Source: Candidatus Stackebrandtia excrementipullorum (GTDB taxonomy: Bacteria > Actinomycetota > Actinomycetes > Mycobacteriales > Micromonosporaceae). From it: a stretch of DNA of 53,337 bases. A program made the position numbers and the translations under genes. Shown piece by piece: positions 42,892 to 51,294 of the stretch. Location of the stretch: assembly GCA_019113825.1 (NCBI GenBank), contig DXGR01000108.1, forward strand, positions 1-53,337, read 5' to 3'. The notes under the pieces were generated by a model. It was not told the DNA's origin. It did not search any database and was given only the letters and a program-made list of their open reading frames with translations. Each line of letters opens with the position of its first letter. The first letter of the stretch is position 1.

Positions 42892-43604
42892 GCAACCTCC
42901 CGGGCGACCGCGAGGTCGGCATGGTCGTCGACCTCGACCCATTCGACGTCGCCGATGGGGACGGCGTGCATACGCCCGGACGGCGCCAACCGCTGGAACG
43001 CGTCTTCGTAGTACAGGTTCGGGTCGTCCCGCCAGGTGGCCTCCAGGGCCGCGGTCAGGTCGTCGGCGATCGAGGCGTCCAGTCGAGCGACCCCGATGTA
43101 TTCACCGTAGGCCGACGCGACCGGCATCTGCTTGGTGACGAGGCCGACCACGCCGTCGTCGTCGCACTGAAGCTTCATGGCTTCGTCGGTGAGGGTCTTC
43201 ACCGAGTCCGTGGCCAACAGGATGCCCTCCTGTGACGCAGACAGCAGCAGTTTCTCGACCGAGTCGGGGTGAACGGTGTCACCGTTGACCAGGAGGGCGC
43301 CGTCGGCGTACACGTAGCGGGCATGCCACAGTGAGTAGGCGTTGTTCCAGTCGACCCGGTCGTTGTGAATAAGGTGAACCGGAAGGTTGTATCGCTTCGA
43401 CATGGCGTCGACACGGGCTTCGATCGCCTCGGCGGCGTACCCGACGACCACGGACGCGTCGGTGACACCGGCGGCGGCGAGGTTACGCAGCGCGATGTCG
43501 AGGATCGTGGTGTCACCGTCGACCGGCAACAGCGTCTTGGGCAGGTTGTCGGTGTCCGGCCGCAGCCGTTGTCCTTGGCCTGCGGCCAATACCACACCAC
43601 GCAC
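42879..43604 (-). CDS. LicC-like nucleotidyltransferase (CDP-alcohol/sugar synthase)
   Basis: The 241-residue single-domain enzyme starts with VVLAAGQGQRLRPDTDNLPKTLL, the intact NTP loop. It carries DWNNAYSLWHARY and ALLVNGDTVH, close to phosphocholine cytidylyltransferase (LicC) and inositol-1-phosphate cytidylyltransferase proteins. It should activate a phospho-alcohol with CTP; since the next gene makes glycerol 1-phosphate, that is the most economical substrate. It starts at GTG 43604 with AAAGGAG upstream and heads the operon containing the dehydrogenase and ABC permease. A sugar-1-phosphate nucleotidyltransferase role cannot be excluded. Confidence 0.85.
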   Translation of the reverse strand: MRGVVLAAGQGQRLRPDTDNLPKTLLPVDGDTTILDIALRNLAAAGVTDASVVVGYAAEAIEARVDAMSKRYNLPVHLIHNDRVDWNNAYSLWHARYVYADGALLVNGDTVHPDSVEKLLLSASQEGILLATDSVKTLTDEAMKLQCDDDGVVGLVTKQMPVASAYGEYIGVARLDASIADDLTAALEATWRDDPNLYYEDAFQRLAPSGRMHAVPIGDVEWVEVDDHADLAVAREVACRC

Positions 43605-43849
43605 GTCACAAACTCCTTTGGCAGGCTGCGGATTGCGCCGAGAAGCCGACGCAGCGGTTAATCCTACCGTGCGGAACAGTGGCTCCCGTCATGCTCGGTT
43701 GAGCTGCCGTTTCGGCTGTGTTCACCCGATTGTCGAGGGGGAATGTTCGTTGGATCCGCTGCCCCGGACACCGAATTCCTCGTCATGCCGCGGGTTTCGT
43801 ACAACGACGTGCCGTGGGAGCGGGTTCGGCCGAACCGGTGCCGCAGAGA

Positions 43850-43892
43850 GCAAAGGGCCTTCCCGTCGAGGTTCGAGGGGAAGGCCCTTTGC
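43850..43892 (-). terminator. hairpin terminator of the polysaccharide lyase gene
   Basis: A perfect 15-bp stem (43850-43864 with 43878-43892, core AAAGGGCCTTCC) encloses a 13-base loop, six bases beyond the stop of the leftward lyase gene. About 240 bases without a gene separate it from the nucleotidyltransferase start at 43604. Confidence 0.75.
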
Positions 43893-43897
43893 CAGTG

Positions 43898-46309
43898 TTA
43901 CTCGGCGACCAGATGCGCCGTATGCGTACGTCCATCGTGCTCACTGGTATCGGCGGTCAACCGTATGGCACCGCCCACGTCGACGGTCATGTGAGAGGAG
44001 GCTTCGACGAGTCGATACCCCGACAAGCCGACCTCCACGATCACGCGGTTGCTGACCCGGCGCGGCTCCGACACTCCGATATAGAGGTTGTCTCCGTCGC
44101 GGTGCATCATGACCGCCGGCGCGTTGTCCGTGGCCTCGGAGGCGATGACCACGCCGTCCCCGGTCTCCACGGTACGACCCGCCTTGAAGAAGTTGACGGC
44201 CATCAACCCGATGTCTCGTGCTTCGACCGCCTGCAGATTCGCGTTGTTGGCCATGATGGCGAACTTCCGCCCCGTAGCCAGTTCGCGTGTACGCTCCACC
44301 GTCGCGTTGGGCAGGATCATGTAGCCGTAGTTGGCGTTCACCGGACCCACGCCGTGGCTGTAGAAGAACCCCGCGAACCGTCGAGTGTGAAGCTCCTCGG
44401 TGTACCGGTGCCGGTTGATGTCCTTCCAGCGGCCGCTGCGCTCGACCCGGAACGCGGTGACCTTGCGGTTACCAAGGAAGAGGTAGCCGCCGACGTTTTC
44501 GATATGCCCCCAGTTCGGGTTCGTGAACTCCTGCTCCCATCCGAGGTCCAACGGCTGCTCGACGTCGTCGATGATCATCTTGTTCACGCCGTTTTCGTGG
44601 AGATGCCGGTTTTCGATCACCGACCGCACCCCCATCGTGTCGTTCGAGCTGATGCCCGCCCCGAGCGCGACGATGCCCTCGTCGAGGCAGAACCACGACT
44701 TGCGCGCCTCGATGAGTTCACGTGGGCCTCGCAGGTCCTGCCCGACGACGCCGTACCCGCCCAGAGTCGCGCCGCCGACCCACGTACACGAACCGCGATT
44801 GTCCTTGCGCTCGTTCAATTCACGGCGCGACAACGTGATTCCCGGGTAAAGCCGGTGGTCGACCGTCGGCCAGAAGTTGTCGTTGAACTGGACGTTGTCG
44901 TTGTCCAGGTACAGGTACGTCATCCCGGCACCGGTGTGCCAGCCCCGGAGGTTCTCGGTCGTGTCGAACTCGTAAAAGTCGATGCGTTTACTGGCCATGG
45001 CGATGGAGAACGCCCACCCGGGTCGGCGGTGAACTGCGCGTGCCATCCCGGAGAACTGCCAGTGGCCCACCGGTTCGGGAGTCGGTTCGATACTCGTGTC
45101 GGTCAACAGTGCGTTGAACAGGGTGACGCGTTCGATGTAGTGGGTTTTCAACGGATCCGTAGAGGTGTCCCTGGTCAGCCACCCCTTGCACATCGCCTTC
45201 CAGCGACGAGCCGTCTCGTCGTCGACGGTTTCGGCCATGCGCAGGATGCCCTCGATGATCACGTGCGCGCGACCATTGTGGGCATGACGTGAAATGGCCC
45301 TTCCCAGGACGCTGGACATGATCTCGCCGTTGAAGATGAACGGCTGGTAGGCCTTCTCGACCATGTCGTGGATCATCGTGTGGTTGGGGTCGTCCACCTC
45401 CCAGGGCGACCCGGCGACCAGATGGAACAGGTACGACAGGCGGATGATGAGCACCTCGCCGTAACTTCCGTTGTAGGCGATCGTCCGGTGCATGATGTAG
45501 GAACCGTCACGATAGAAACCGTCTCCGTCGTTGGAGTACACGAAGACCCGTGACAGCGCCTCCATCGCCTGTTCCATACGCTGTTCCCGCTGGGCGAGGG
45601 CACCGGCCATGACACAGATCAGGCTCGAGTCGACCAGGTTCGATCCCGTAAACGGCTTGGGATCGGGCCAACTCTTGTCCCCGGGTACGGGGATGAAATG
45701 CTCGACGGCCGCCATGTAGGCGGCGAGGTCGTCGGGGTCGATGTGGTCGTACAACAGGACACAGGAGTCCACCAACGCGTGCGGGGCACCGATCTGCCAC
45801 TGGTACCAGGAGTCGTACTGACCCTTACCGGCGTGGTACTGGAGTCGGTGCACGTCTTTCAGCCCCAGAAGCGTGTCCTCCAGGAGCGAGGCGTCGCCGT
45901 TCAACCGGGTACCGGGCGTGGCATACGCGATCGCCATCTGACGCAACCGGTTGTACGTGTCTCGCACGTAGGTGGATTGGGAGCCGAACGGGTAGTCCTC
46001 GAACACGCGGTCACGACCGGACGCGCGCACCAGCTTGGCCACGGCGACCTCCGCCGCCGAGTCGATGGTGGCCAGGACGTCCTCGTACAGCGGGTCACTC
46101 GGGTCGAAACCGCCGCCGGTGAGCGCCTCGAAGCGTCGCTCCCGCAGAGCGGTGTAGTCGGCCGGGGTCGCGGCGCGGTTCTGGGCAAAAACGGTGCCGG
46201 CCGGGATGGCGGTCGCGGCACCGGCCACCGCAGCGCCTGCGACGAACAACGAACGGCGGCTGAGACGGACTCTCGATGAGTCCGATGGGGATGATGAAAC
46301 AGCGGACAC
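43898..46309 (-). CDS. secreted polysaccharide lyase family 8
   Basis: The 803-residue protein has a Tat-type signal (LSRRSLFVAGAAVAG, cleavage near FAQ-NRA), an alpha/alpha toroid (about 45-400) and a long beta-sandwich C-terminal half, the PL8 layout of hyaluronate, chondroitin and xanthan lyases. Active-site residues H274 and Y283 lie in DGSYIMHRTIAYNGSYG, with the conserved Arg in RAISRHAHNGR. The catalytic Asn position of PL8 (NWW...IG) appears to be Ser167 (SWYQWQIG). Such enzymes cleave next to uronic acids by beta-elimination. The start is GTG 46309 with GAAAGG. Lying beside a locus with two uronic-acid-forming dehydrogenases, it may remodel the cell's own polymer or degrade host or environmental glycans. 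Confidence 0.9.
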   Translation of the reverse strand: MSAVSSSPSDSSRVRLSRRSLFVAGAAVAGAATAIPAGTVFAQNRAATPADYTALRERRFEALTGGGFDPSDPLYEDVLATIDSAAEVAVAKLVRASGRDRVFEDYPFGSQSTYVRDTYNRLRQMAIAYATPGTRLNGDASLLEDTLLGLKDVHRLQYHAGKGQYDSWYQWQIGAPHALVDSCVLLYDHIDPDDLAAYMAAVEHFIPVPGDKSWPDPKPFTGSNLVDSSLICVMAGALAQREQRMEQAMEALSRVFVYSNDGDGFYRDGSYIMHRTIAYNGSYGEVLIIRLSYLFHLVAGSPWEVDDPNHTMIHDMVEKAYQPFIFNGEIMSSVLGRAISRHAHNGRAHVIIEGILRMAETVDDETARRWKAMCKGWLTRDTSTDPLKTHYIERVTLFNALLTDTSIEPTPEPVGHWQFSGMARAVHRRPGWAFSIAMASKRIDFYEFDTTENLRGWHTGAGMTYLYLDNDNVQFNDNFWPTVDHRLYPGITLSRRELNERKDNRGSCTWVGGATLGGYGVVGQDLRGPRELIEARKSWFCLDEGIVALGAGISSNDTMGVRSVIENRHLHENGVNKMIIDDVEQPLDLGWEQEFTNPNWGHIENVGGYLFLGNRKVTAFRVERSGRWKDINRHRYTEELHTRRFAGFFYSHGVGPVNANYGYMILPNATVERTRELATGRKFAIMANNANLQAVEARDIGLMAVNFFKAGRTVETGDGVVIASEATDNAPAVMMHRDGDNLYIGVSEPRRVSNRVIVEVGLSGYRLVEASSHMTVDVGGAIRLTADTSEHDGRTHTAHLVAE

Positions 46310-46505
46310 GATCAGCCTTTCGCTGGATGAACTGGGCGTTAACGAAAATGTTTTGTAACCCGAGATGTCATAATTCGCCCATATCATTCAGATTCGTGAA
46401 ACGGTCTCCCGGATCCACGACCGAGATAAGCCCAACACACTTGCCAGCTGGTTTGCTTGGTAATCAACAGATCCCCCGCGCGGTATCGAGCCACGGTACG
46501 ACGAT

Positions 46506-46539
46506 GCGCCGGGCACGGCATCATTTCCGTACCCGGCGC
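46506..46539 (-). terminator. hairpin terminator of the 46563 lipoprotein gene
   Basis: Arms 46506-46518 and 46527-46539 (core GCGCCGGG/CCCGGCGC, one mismatch) close an 8-base loop, 24 bases past the stop of the leftward gene. Confidence 0.6.
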
Positions 46540-46562
46540 AGGTCCACACCTTGGGAAGATCC

Positions 46563-47621
46563 CTATCCGTCGAGAAGGGCCTCCGTGGCGTTCACGGCCT
46601 CCTCAAGCCTGTCGTGCCAGGCGAAGATGTCTTCCCGGTTCTCCACCGCGATCGTCTCCATGGCGTTGTCCCACTCGGACTGCATCGTCTCGCGCAGTCC
46701 CGTCTCGTCGGCGCATTCGGCGAAGTCGACGGCGAGTTCGACCTCCTTCTCGTACGCTTCGTCGAACTCCCACGGAGCGCCCGCCGGTGGCTCGTACATC
46801 CGATCTTCGCCGGTGTCGGTGTCCGCCATGTCCTCGTAGAACGAGTTGACGTACTCCCACACGTTGATGCTGCCGTCGGTGAACTCGAAACGAGGGTGGC
46901 CCCGATCCTCGACACACGTCGCCCACTCTCCTTGAGCGGTCGCCAGTGTCTCGGTGTTGTAGAGCGCGATCTGCGCCTCCCAGTCCTCCAGTGCGGCGGG
47001 CCAGACGAGGCCCTCCTCGTCGACGCCGGCCGTCTGCGTCACCGCTTCGACGACCTGACCGGCGCAGCCGGCCTCCACCGGAACATCGTCGCTCTCGGAA
47101 CCGGACTCCGGGTTGTACATGAAGTCGTAGAACTCGTCGCCGTACCGCGCGCGTTCATAGCCTTCGCGGTACTCGTCGTCCATCTCGTAGAACGGGTCGG
47201 TCTGGGCGGTCGACTCGTCGTCGGCCTGCTCCTTCTCGTATCCGTCCCAGTCGAAGTCCGGGTCGTTGTAGCGACCGACGTCGAGGCCTCGCTCTTTTGC
47301 CTCGTCGACGCTGGGCAGCTCCCACAGACCGGGCGCGTCGGAACCGAGGAAGGCTTTGGACTGTTCGTCGAGGTTCTGGGCATATTCGGTCGTCAAATCC
47401 AATGGATGGACATCGAAACCGGCTTCCGTCATGCAATCGACGGTCAGTCGGTTCTTGGCATCGTGAAACCGGTTTTCGAGCGCCACCGCGTCACCCACGG
47501 CGTCGCGGATCCGATCGGTGTCGGCGGGGGTGTCCTCTGCACCACCGCACGCCGTGGCGAGCAGGCCGATCACGGCCACACCGACGACGACTGCCGGTAT
47601 TCGTCGTATGAAGGGGTTCAT
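46563..47621 (-). CDS. lipoprotein, unknown function
   Basis: The 352-residue product has a lipoprotein signal (LLATAC, C25). It is strongly acidic and rich in Glu, Asp, Trp and Tyr. Later cysteines occur in DCMTEAGF, AGCAGQ, WATCVEDRGH and FAECADETG. The CMTEAGF and CVEDRG segments, each a cysteine followed by a few residues and a glycine, recall a widespread but uncharacterised actinobacterial lipoprotein group. The start ATG 47621 has GGAG upstream. It is downstream of the ribosomal-protein operon but separated from rplL by a terminator, so it has its own expression. I infer only a surface location. Confidence 0.82.
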   Translation of the reverse strand: MNPFIRRIPAVVVGVAVIGLLATACGGAEDTPADTDRIRDAVGDAVALENRFHDAKNRLTVDCMTEAGFDVHPLDLTTEYAQNLDEQSKAFLGSDAPGLWELPSVDEAKERGLDVGRYNDPDFDWDGYEKEQADDESTAQTDPFYEMDDEYREGYERARYGDEFYDFMYNPESGSESDDVPVEAGCAGQVVEAVTQTAGVDEEGLVWPAALEDWEAQIALYNTETLATAQGEWATCVEDRGHPRFEFTDGSINVWEYVNSFYEDMADTDTGEDRMYEPPAGAPWEFDEAYEKEVELAVDFAECADETGLRETMQSEWDNAMETIAVENREDIFAWHDRLEEAVNATEALLDG

Positions 47622-47763
47622 GTCTCCATCACGCCACGGCCCCCCTGCGAGGTTGCCAACCCGACCCGATTCATGTGACCCGTGTCATATCTGCAAGCGT
47701 GCGATCACGTAGAGCGCACAGTGACAGCGATCACACCACGAATCAACTCGCCGTCTGGGCATG

Positions 47764-47796
47764 AAAAAACGCGTCCGCACGAATGCAGACGCGTTT
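47764..47796 (-). terminator. intrinsic terminator of the rplJ-rplL operon
   Basis: On the minus strand a 9-bp stem AAACGCGTC/GACGCGTTT (47767-47796) with a 12-base loop runs into a T-tract given by the A-run at 47764-47769. It lies just after rplL. Confidence 0.8.
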
Positions 47797-47806
47797 CAAG
47801 CAGAAA

Positions 47807-48193
47807 CTACTTGAGCGAGACGGAGGCGCCGGCGCCTTCCAGCTGCTCCTTCGCCTTCTCAGCGGCTTCCTTGTTGACCTTCTCCACGACGGCCTTCGGA
47901 GCCGACTCCACCAGTTCCTTGGCTTCCTTCAGGCCGAGGCTGGTCAGAGCGCGAACCTCCTTGATGACCTGGATCTTCTTGTCACCGGCGGCTTCCAGGA
48001 CGACGTCGAACTCGTCCTGCTCGACCTCGGCGGCACCGGCGTCACCGGCAACGCCACCGGGGGCGGCGACGGCGACCGGAGCGGCGGCGGTGACGTCGAA
48101 GGTCTCCTCGAACTCCTTGAGGAACTCGGAGAGCTCGAGCAGGGTCATTTCCTTGAAAACGTCGAGCAGTTCTGCATTGCTGAGCTTAGCCAT
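47807..48193 (-). CDS. rplL: ribosomal protein L7/L12
   Basis: The 128-residue protein has the N-terminal dimerisation helix ([21 protein letters not shown]), an Ala/Pro/Gly-rich hinge (about 38-55) and the C-terminal factor-binding domain with [24 protein letters not shown] and [21 protein letters not shown]. It forms the stalk dimers that recruit translation GTPases. The start is ATG 48193 behind AAAGGA. It follows rplJ by 54 bases in the usual order and is the last gene before the terminator. Confidence 0.98.
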   Translation of the reverse strand: MAKLSNAELLDVFKEMTLLELSEFLKEFEETFDVTAAAPVAVAAPGGVAGDAGAAEVEQDEFDVVLEAAGDKKIQVIKEVRALTSLGLKEAKELVESAPKAVVEKVNKEAAEKAKEQLEGAGASVSLK

Positions 48194-48247
48194 GATGTTT
48201 CCTTTCAAAGTTTAGGTCTACAGTGCCCATACGGGACACGGGACGGG

Positions 48248-48784
48248 CTACTCGCCCGCGGCTTCCTTCTTGTCGCGCAAAGCAGCGGTCGCGCGTGCCG
48301 CCTTCGAGGCCGGAGCCGCGAACAGAGCGGCGGCCTTCGACATGCTGCCCTTCATGGCGCCCGCAAGCTTGCCGAGCAGGACCTCACGCGAGTCCAGGTC
48401 GGCGATCTTGGCGAACTCCTCGGCGGTGATGGTGCGTCCGTCCATCACTCCGCCCTTGATGACCAGCGCTTCGTTGTTCTTCGCGAAGTCACGCAGGGCC
48501 TTGGCCGCGTCCACCACTTCACCGGTGACGAACGTCAGCGCGGTGGGACCGGAGAAGAAGTCGTTGAGCTCGGTCAGACCGGCATCGTGGGCCGCACGCT
48601 TGGCAAGCTTGTTTTTCGACACGCGGTACGACGCGCTCTCGCCCAGAGCACGGCGCAGCTCCGCCAGCTGGGGAACAGACAGCCCCCGGTACTCGGTGAG
48701 CACGGTCGCGCTGGAGTCGCGGAACTTCTGAGTCAGTTCTTCGACCGCGGCGACCTTGTCGGCGGGAAACACTCTTTCAGCCAT
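48248..48784 (-). CDS. rplJ: ribosomal protein L10
   Basis: The 178-residue protein begins [21 protein letters not shown] and contains the L10 core [18 protein letters not shown] and GPTALTF, with the basic/Ala-rich C-terminal stalk helix that holds the L7/L12 dimers. It starts at ATG 48784 behind AAGGAGGG. A long leader precedes it that shows the features of the L10 autoregulatory leader, so free L10-L12 complex should repress the pair. The upstream neighbour is a mycosin protease gene instead of rplA. Confidence 0.98.
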   Translation of the reverse strand: MAERVFPADKVAAVEELTQKFRDSSATVLTEYRGLSVPQLAELRRALGESASYRVSKNKLAKRAAHDAGLTELNDFFSGPTALTFVTGEVVDAAKALRDFAKNNEALVIKGGVMDGRTITAEEFAKIADLDSREVLLGKLAGAMKGSMSKAAALFAAPASKAARATAALRDKKEAAGE

Positions 48785-48789
48785 GTCCC

Positions 48790-49046
48790 TCCTTCCTTGA
48801 GGCATCGTGGAAAACCGATGTGGAAGGTGGGAAACGCGCCCGCGGAACAACACACGTCGGAGCGCAGGAAGATTGACCGCACCAAAGCGGTCGTTCGTCC
48901 AAGCATCCCTACGTGGGCCGTGTCGAGCGCCGACACCTTCAGCCGATGAAGCCACCACTCACCCCGTGGCATAAGGCCACGCGATCGAGAACGGGATTCA
49001 CCAACGACCAACGGTCTTCGGGTTATTGGGAACTCAAGCGAGCGTA
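48790..49046 (-). promoter_or_regulatory. probable L10 leader RNA with upstream promoter
   Basis: About 300 untranslated bases precede rplJ. On the minus strand CCGAAGACCGTTGGTCGTTGG (its complement lies at 49001-49021) and a downstream CTTCCTGCGCTCC match, from memory, conserved pieces of actinobacterial L10 leaders. TACGCT at 49041-49046 is a candidate -10. A covariance-model search would settle it. Confidence 0.6.
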
Positions 49047-49088
49047 CCAGGTGAACCGATACCGAGATCACCGTGGTCGACGCCGTTG

Positions 49089-50222
49089 TCAGGCGCTTTC
49101 CTCCACCGGAACCAGCTGACGGCCTCGAGCTCGCCGAACCAACCAGTAGAACGCGCCCATCCCCGCTACGGCAGCCACGATGGCCGGCACCGCCAGCCAC
49201 CATCCGCCCAGTTCGGAAAGGTCTGCGACAGCCGTCTCGACATCGTCTTCCAACAGGTCCAAGGGGTAACGCGCGCCCGGCTGCACCGACGTGGTCAACG
49301 CCGCGTGCGCATTGACGGTGCCGAACCCGTAAGAGGGGTCTCGTCCCTTCTCACCCGCGTCGGTAGCCGAGTCCACCAATCGCGACACCACTTCGGCCGC
49401 GGACGCGTCGGGGAAGGCCGAGCGAATCAATGCCGCCGAACCCGACACAAGAGCGGTGGCCGCCGAGGTGCCCGAGGCAAGCCGCACGTCGTCGCTACCG
49501 TCCAAATGCGGTAGATCCTGAGCCGGTGCGCACAGCACCACCTCGTCGCCGGTGGCCGAACCCGACCATATGGATCCGTCCCTGGCCATTCCGGAGACCG
49601 CGACGACCCCCGGAATCGACGCCGGTTCACCCACCGCTGCCTCCGCAACCGACCGGTTGCCGACCGCCGCGACGATCACCACGTCGTTGGCCAGTGCATA
49701 CTCGACCAACTCACTCTTCCAGGCGTCGTCCTCGGTCGGCCGCCCCGCCAACGACAGGTTCACCACCGCCGCACCGTGATCGATGGCCCACCGCACACCC
49801 TCGTACACCAATCGATGGTCCAAAGTGCCGTTGGGGTCACGCTCGATCTTCACCGGCATGATCGTCGCCTTCGGAGCGACACCGATCGCCGGATTGTCAC
49901 TCGTCTCCGCACCGGCGATCAAACCCGCCATCGCGGTGCCGTGGCCGTCTTCATCGAAACTGCTGCCCGGTTTGGGACCGTCCTCGGTGATCAGCGCTCC
50001 CGGCAGAACACGCCCCACGAGTTCAGGTCGCCCCGGGTCGACACCCGTGTCGATCACCGCGACGGTCACATCGGAGCCCTCCGACAGGTCATGAGCCTGC
50101 GTGACCTTCATCGCCTCGAGATACCAGTCGTCGGCGTCCATCGAGGGGTCGGCATTCGCCAGCGGCACAACGAAAAGCACCGGCACCAGAGCCAGCAACA
50201 CCGCAACGGCGATACGCCGCAT
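49089..50222 (-). CDS. mycosin-type subtilisin-like serine protease, membrane-anchored
   Basis: The 377-residue protein has a signal peptide (MRRIAVAVLLALVPVLFVV), an S8 protease domain with the triad D58 (VIDTGVD), H93 (EDGHGTAMAG) and S253 (ASGTSAATALVSG) plus oxyanion Asn189, and a C-terminal TM helix (LAVPAIVAAVAGMGAFYWLV) with a short basic tail. This is the MycP layout of the type VII secretion protease, which is anchored outside the membrane. No other type VII gene is in the window. It is inserted between rplA and rplJ in the same direction, with terminator hairpin and GGAGG ribosome site upstream. It probably has its own promoter. Confidence 0.9.
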   Translation of the reverse strand: MRRIAVAVLLALVPVLFVVPLANADPSMDADDWYLEAMKVTQAHDLSEGSDVTVAVIDTGVDPGRPELVGRVLPGALITEDGPKPGSSFDEDGHGTAMAGLIAGAETSDNPAIGVAPKATIMPVKIERDPNGTLDHRLVYEGVRWAIDHGAAVVNLSLAGRPTEDDAWKSELVEYALANDVVIVAAVGNRSVAEAAVGEPASIPGVVAVSGMARDGSIWSGSATGDEVVLCAPAQDLPHLDGSDDVRLASGTSAATALVSGSAALIRSAFPDASAAEVVSRLVDSATDAGEKGRDPSYGFGTVNAHAALTTSVQPGARYPLDLLEDDVETAVADLSELGGWWLAVPAIVAAVAGMGAFYWLVRRARGRQLVPVEESA

Positions 50223-50269
50223 CCGATGCCTCCACGATTAGCACGGCCAGAAGCCGTTGGTTTCAAACG

Positions 50270-50307
50270 AAAAAAGCGCCATGCCTTCATACCAGAAGAC
50301 ACGGCGC
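50270..50307 (-). terminator. intrinsic terminator after rplA
   Basis: On the minus strand a 13-bp stem (50295-50307 with 50276-50288, two G-U pairs) with a 6-base loop is followed directly by six U (the A-run at 50270-50275). It splits the ribosomal gene set after rplA. Confidence 0.88.
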
Positions 50308-50321
50308 CATGGTTCCCCGAG

Positions 50322-51032
50322 TCAGGCCGCAGCCTCGACGTTGTCACGGATCAGGGACGGATCCACCGGGATACCCGGGCCCATCGTGGTCGACAGGGTG
50401 ACCTTCTTCACGTACTTGCCCTTCGAGGAGCTCGGCTTCAACCGCTGCACCTCTTCGGCGACGGCGGCGTAATTGTCCGCAAGCTGCTCGGCGGTGAAGT
50501 TCGCTTTGCCGATGATCGTGTGAAGGTTCGCGTGCTTGTCGATACGGAAGGCGATCTTTCCGCCCTTGATGTCGTTGACGGCCTTCGTCACGTCCATCGT
50601 GACCGTTCCGGTCTTCGGGTTCGGCATGAGACCGCGCGGGCCCAGAATCCGCGCAATCCGGCCGACCTTGGCCATCTGGTCGGGAGTGGCGATGGCGGCG
50701 TCGAAATCGAGCCAGCCTTCCTGAATACGCTTGATCAGCTCTTCCGAACCGACCTCGTCGGCACCGGCGGCGATGGCGGCCTCGGCCTTCTCCCCCGCGG
50801 CGAACACGATCACCCGGGCGGTCTTGCCGGTGCCGTGCGGCAGGTTGACGGTGCCGCGCACCATCTGGTCGGCCTTACGCGGGTCCACGCCAAGGCGCAT
50901 GGACACCTCGACGGTCGCGTCGAACTTGACGGTGTTGGTCTGCTTGGCCAGGTTGGTGGCCTCAAGCGGGCTGTAAAGCCGTTCCCGGTCGACCAGATCG
51001 GACGACTTGCGATAGTTCTTGCTGCGCTTCAT
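50322..51032 (-). CDS. rplA: ribosomal protein L1
   Basis: The 236-residue protein opens [20 protein letters not shown] and shows the L1 signature around [14 protein letters not shown] and [21 protein letters not shown], with [13 protein letters not shown] at the C-terminus. It binds 23S rRNA at the exit-tRNA stalk and commonly represses its own operon. The start is ATG 51032 with AAGGA. It follows rplK after a 262-base spacer with a long hairpin and is followed by a strong terminator. Confidence 0.98.
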   Translation of the reverse strand: MKRSKNYRKSSDLVDRERLYSPLEATNLAKQTNTVKFDATVEVSMRLGVDPRKADQMVRGTVNLPHGTGKTARVIVFAAGEKAEAAIAAGADEVGSEELIKRIQEGWLDFDAAIATPDQMAKVGRIARILGPRGLMPNPKTGTVTMDVTKAVNDIKGGKIAFRIDKHANLHTIIGKANFTAEQLADNYAAVAEEVQRLKPSSSKGKYVKKVTLSTTMGPGIPVDPSLIRDNVEAAA

Positions 51033-51129
51033 TTCGCATCCTTGCTGATATGTACGGATGTCGTGGTGAGGGCTGTAAGCGGGCCCTTCCACCTGTGCTC
51101 GGCGTCGTCCGCTTCGCCGAGGGAGCTAC

Positions 51130-51157
51130 CGAATCCACGTGTCTCACGATGGATTCG
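51130..51157 (-). promoter_or_regulatory. hairpin in the rplK-rplA spacer, possible L1-type control element
   Basis: A 12-bp stem with one bulged base (CGAATCCA and CGTG pairing with CACG and TGGATTCG, loop TCT) lies in the middle of the unusually long 262-base spacer (51033-51294). No gene fits there. It could be an L1-binding or attenuation element; the assignment is tentative. Confidence 0.4.
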
Positions 51158-51294
51158 CGGGTTCCTCGACGAGTCGTTCAACGATTGCGCGTCAACCGTG
51201 CCCGGCGTCATGGCCACGTCGTCGACGTTCCATCATCGGACCGGTCACGCGGTACTGCTGCGCGAGGGTTCCGTTCCCCGCACCCCCGGCGGGG

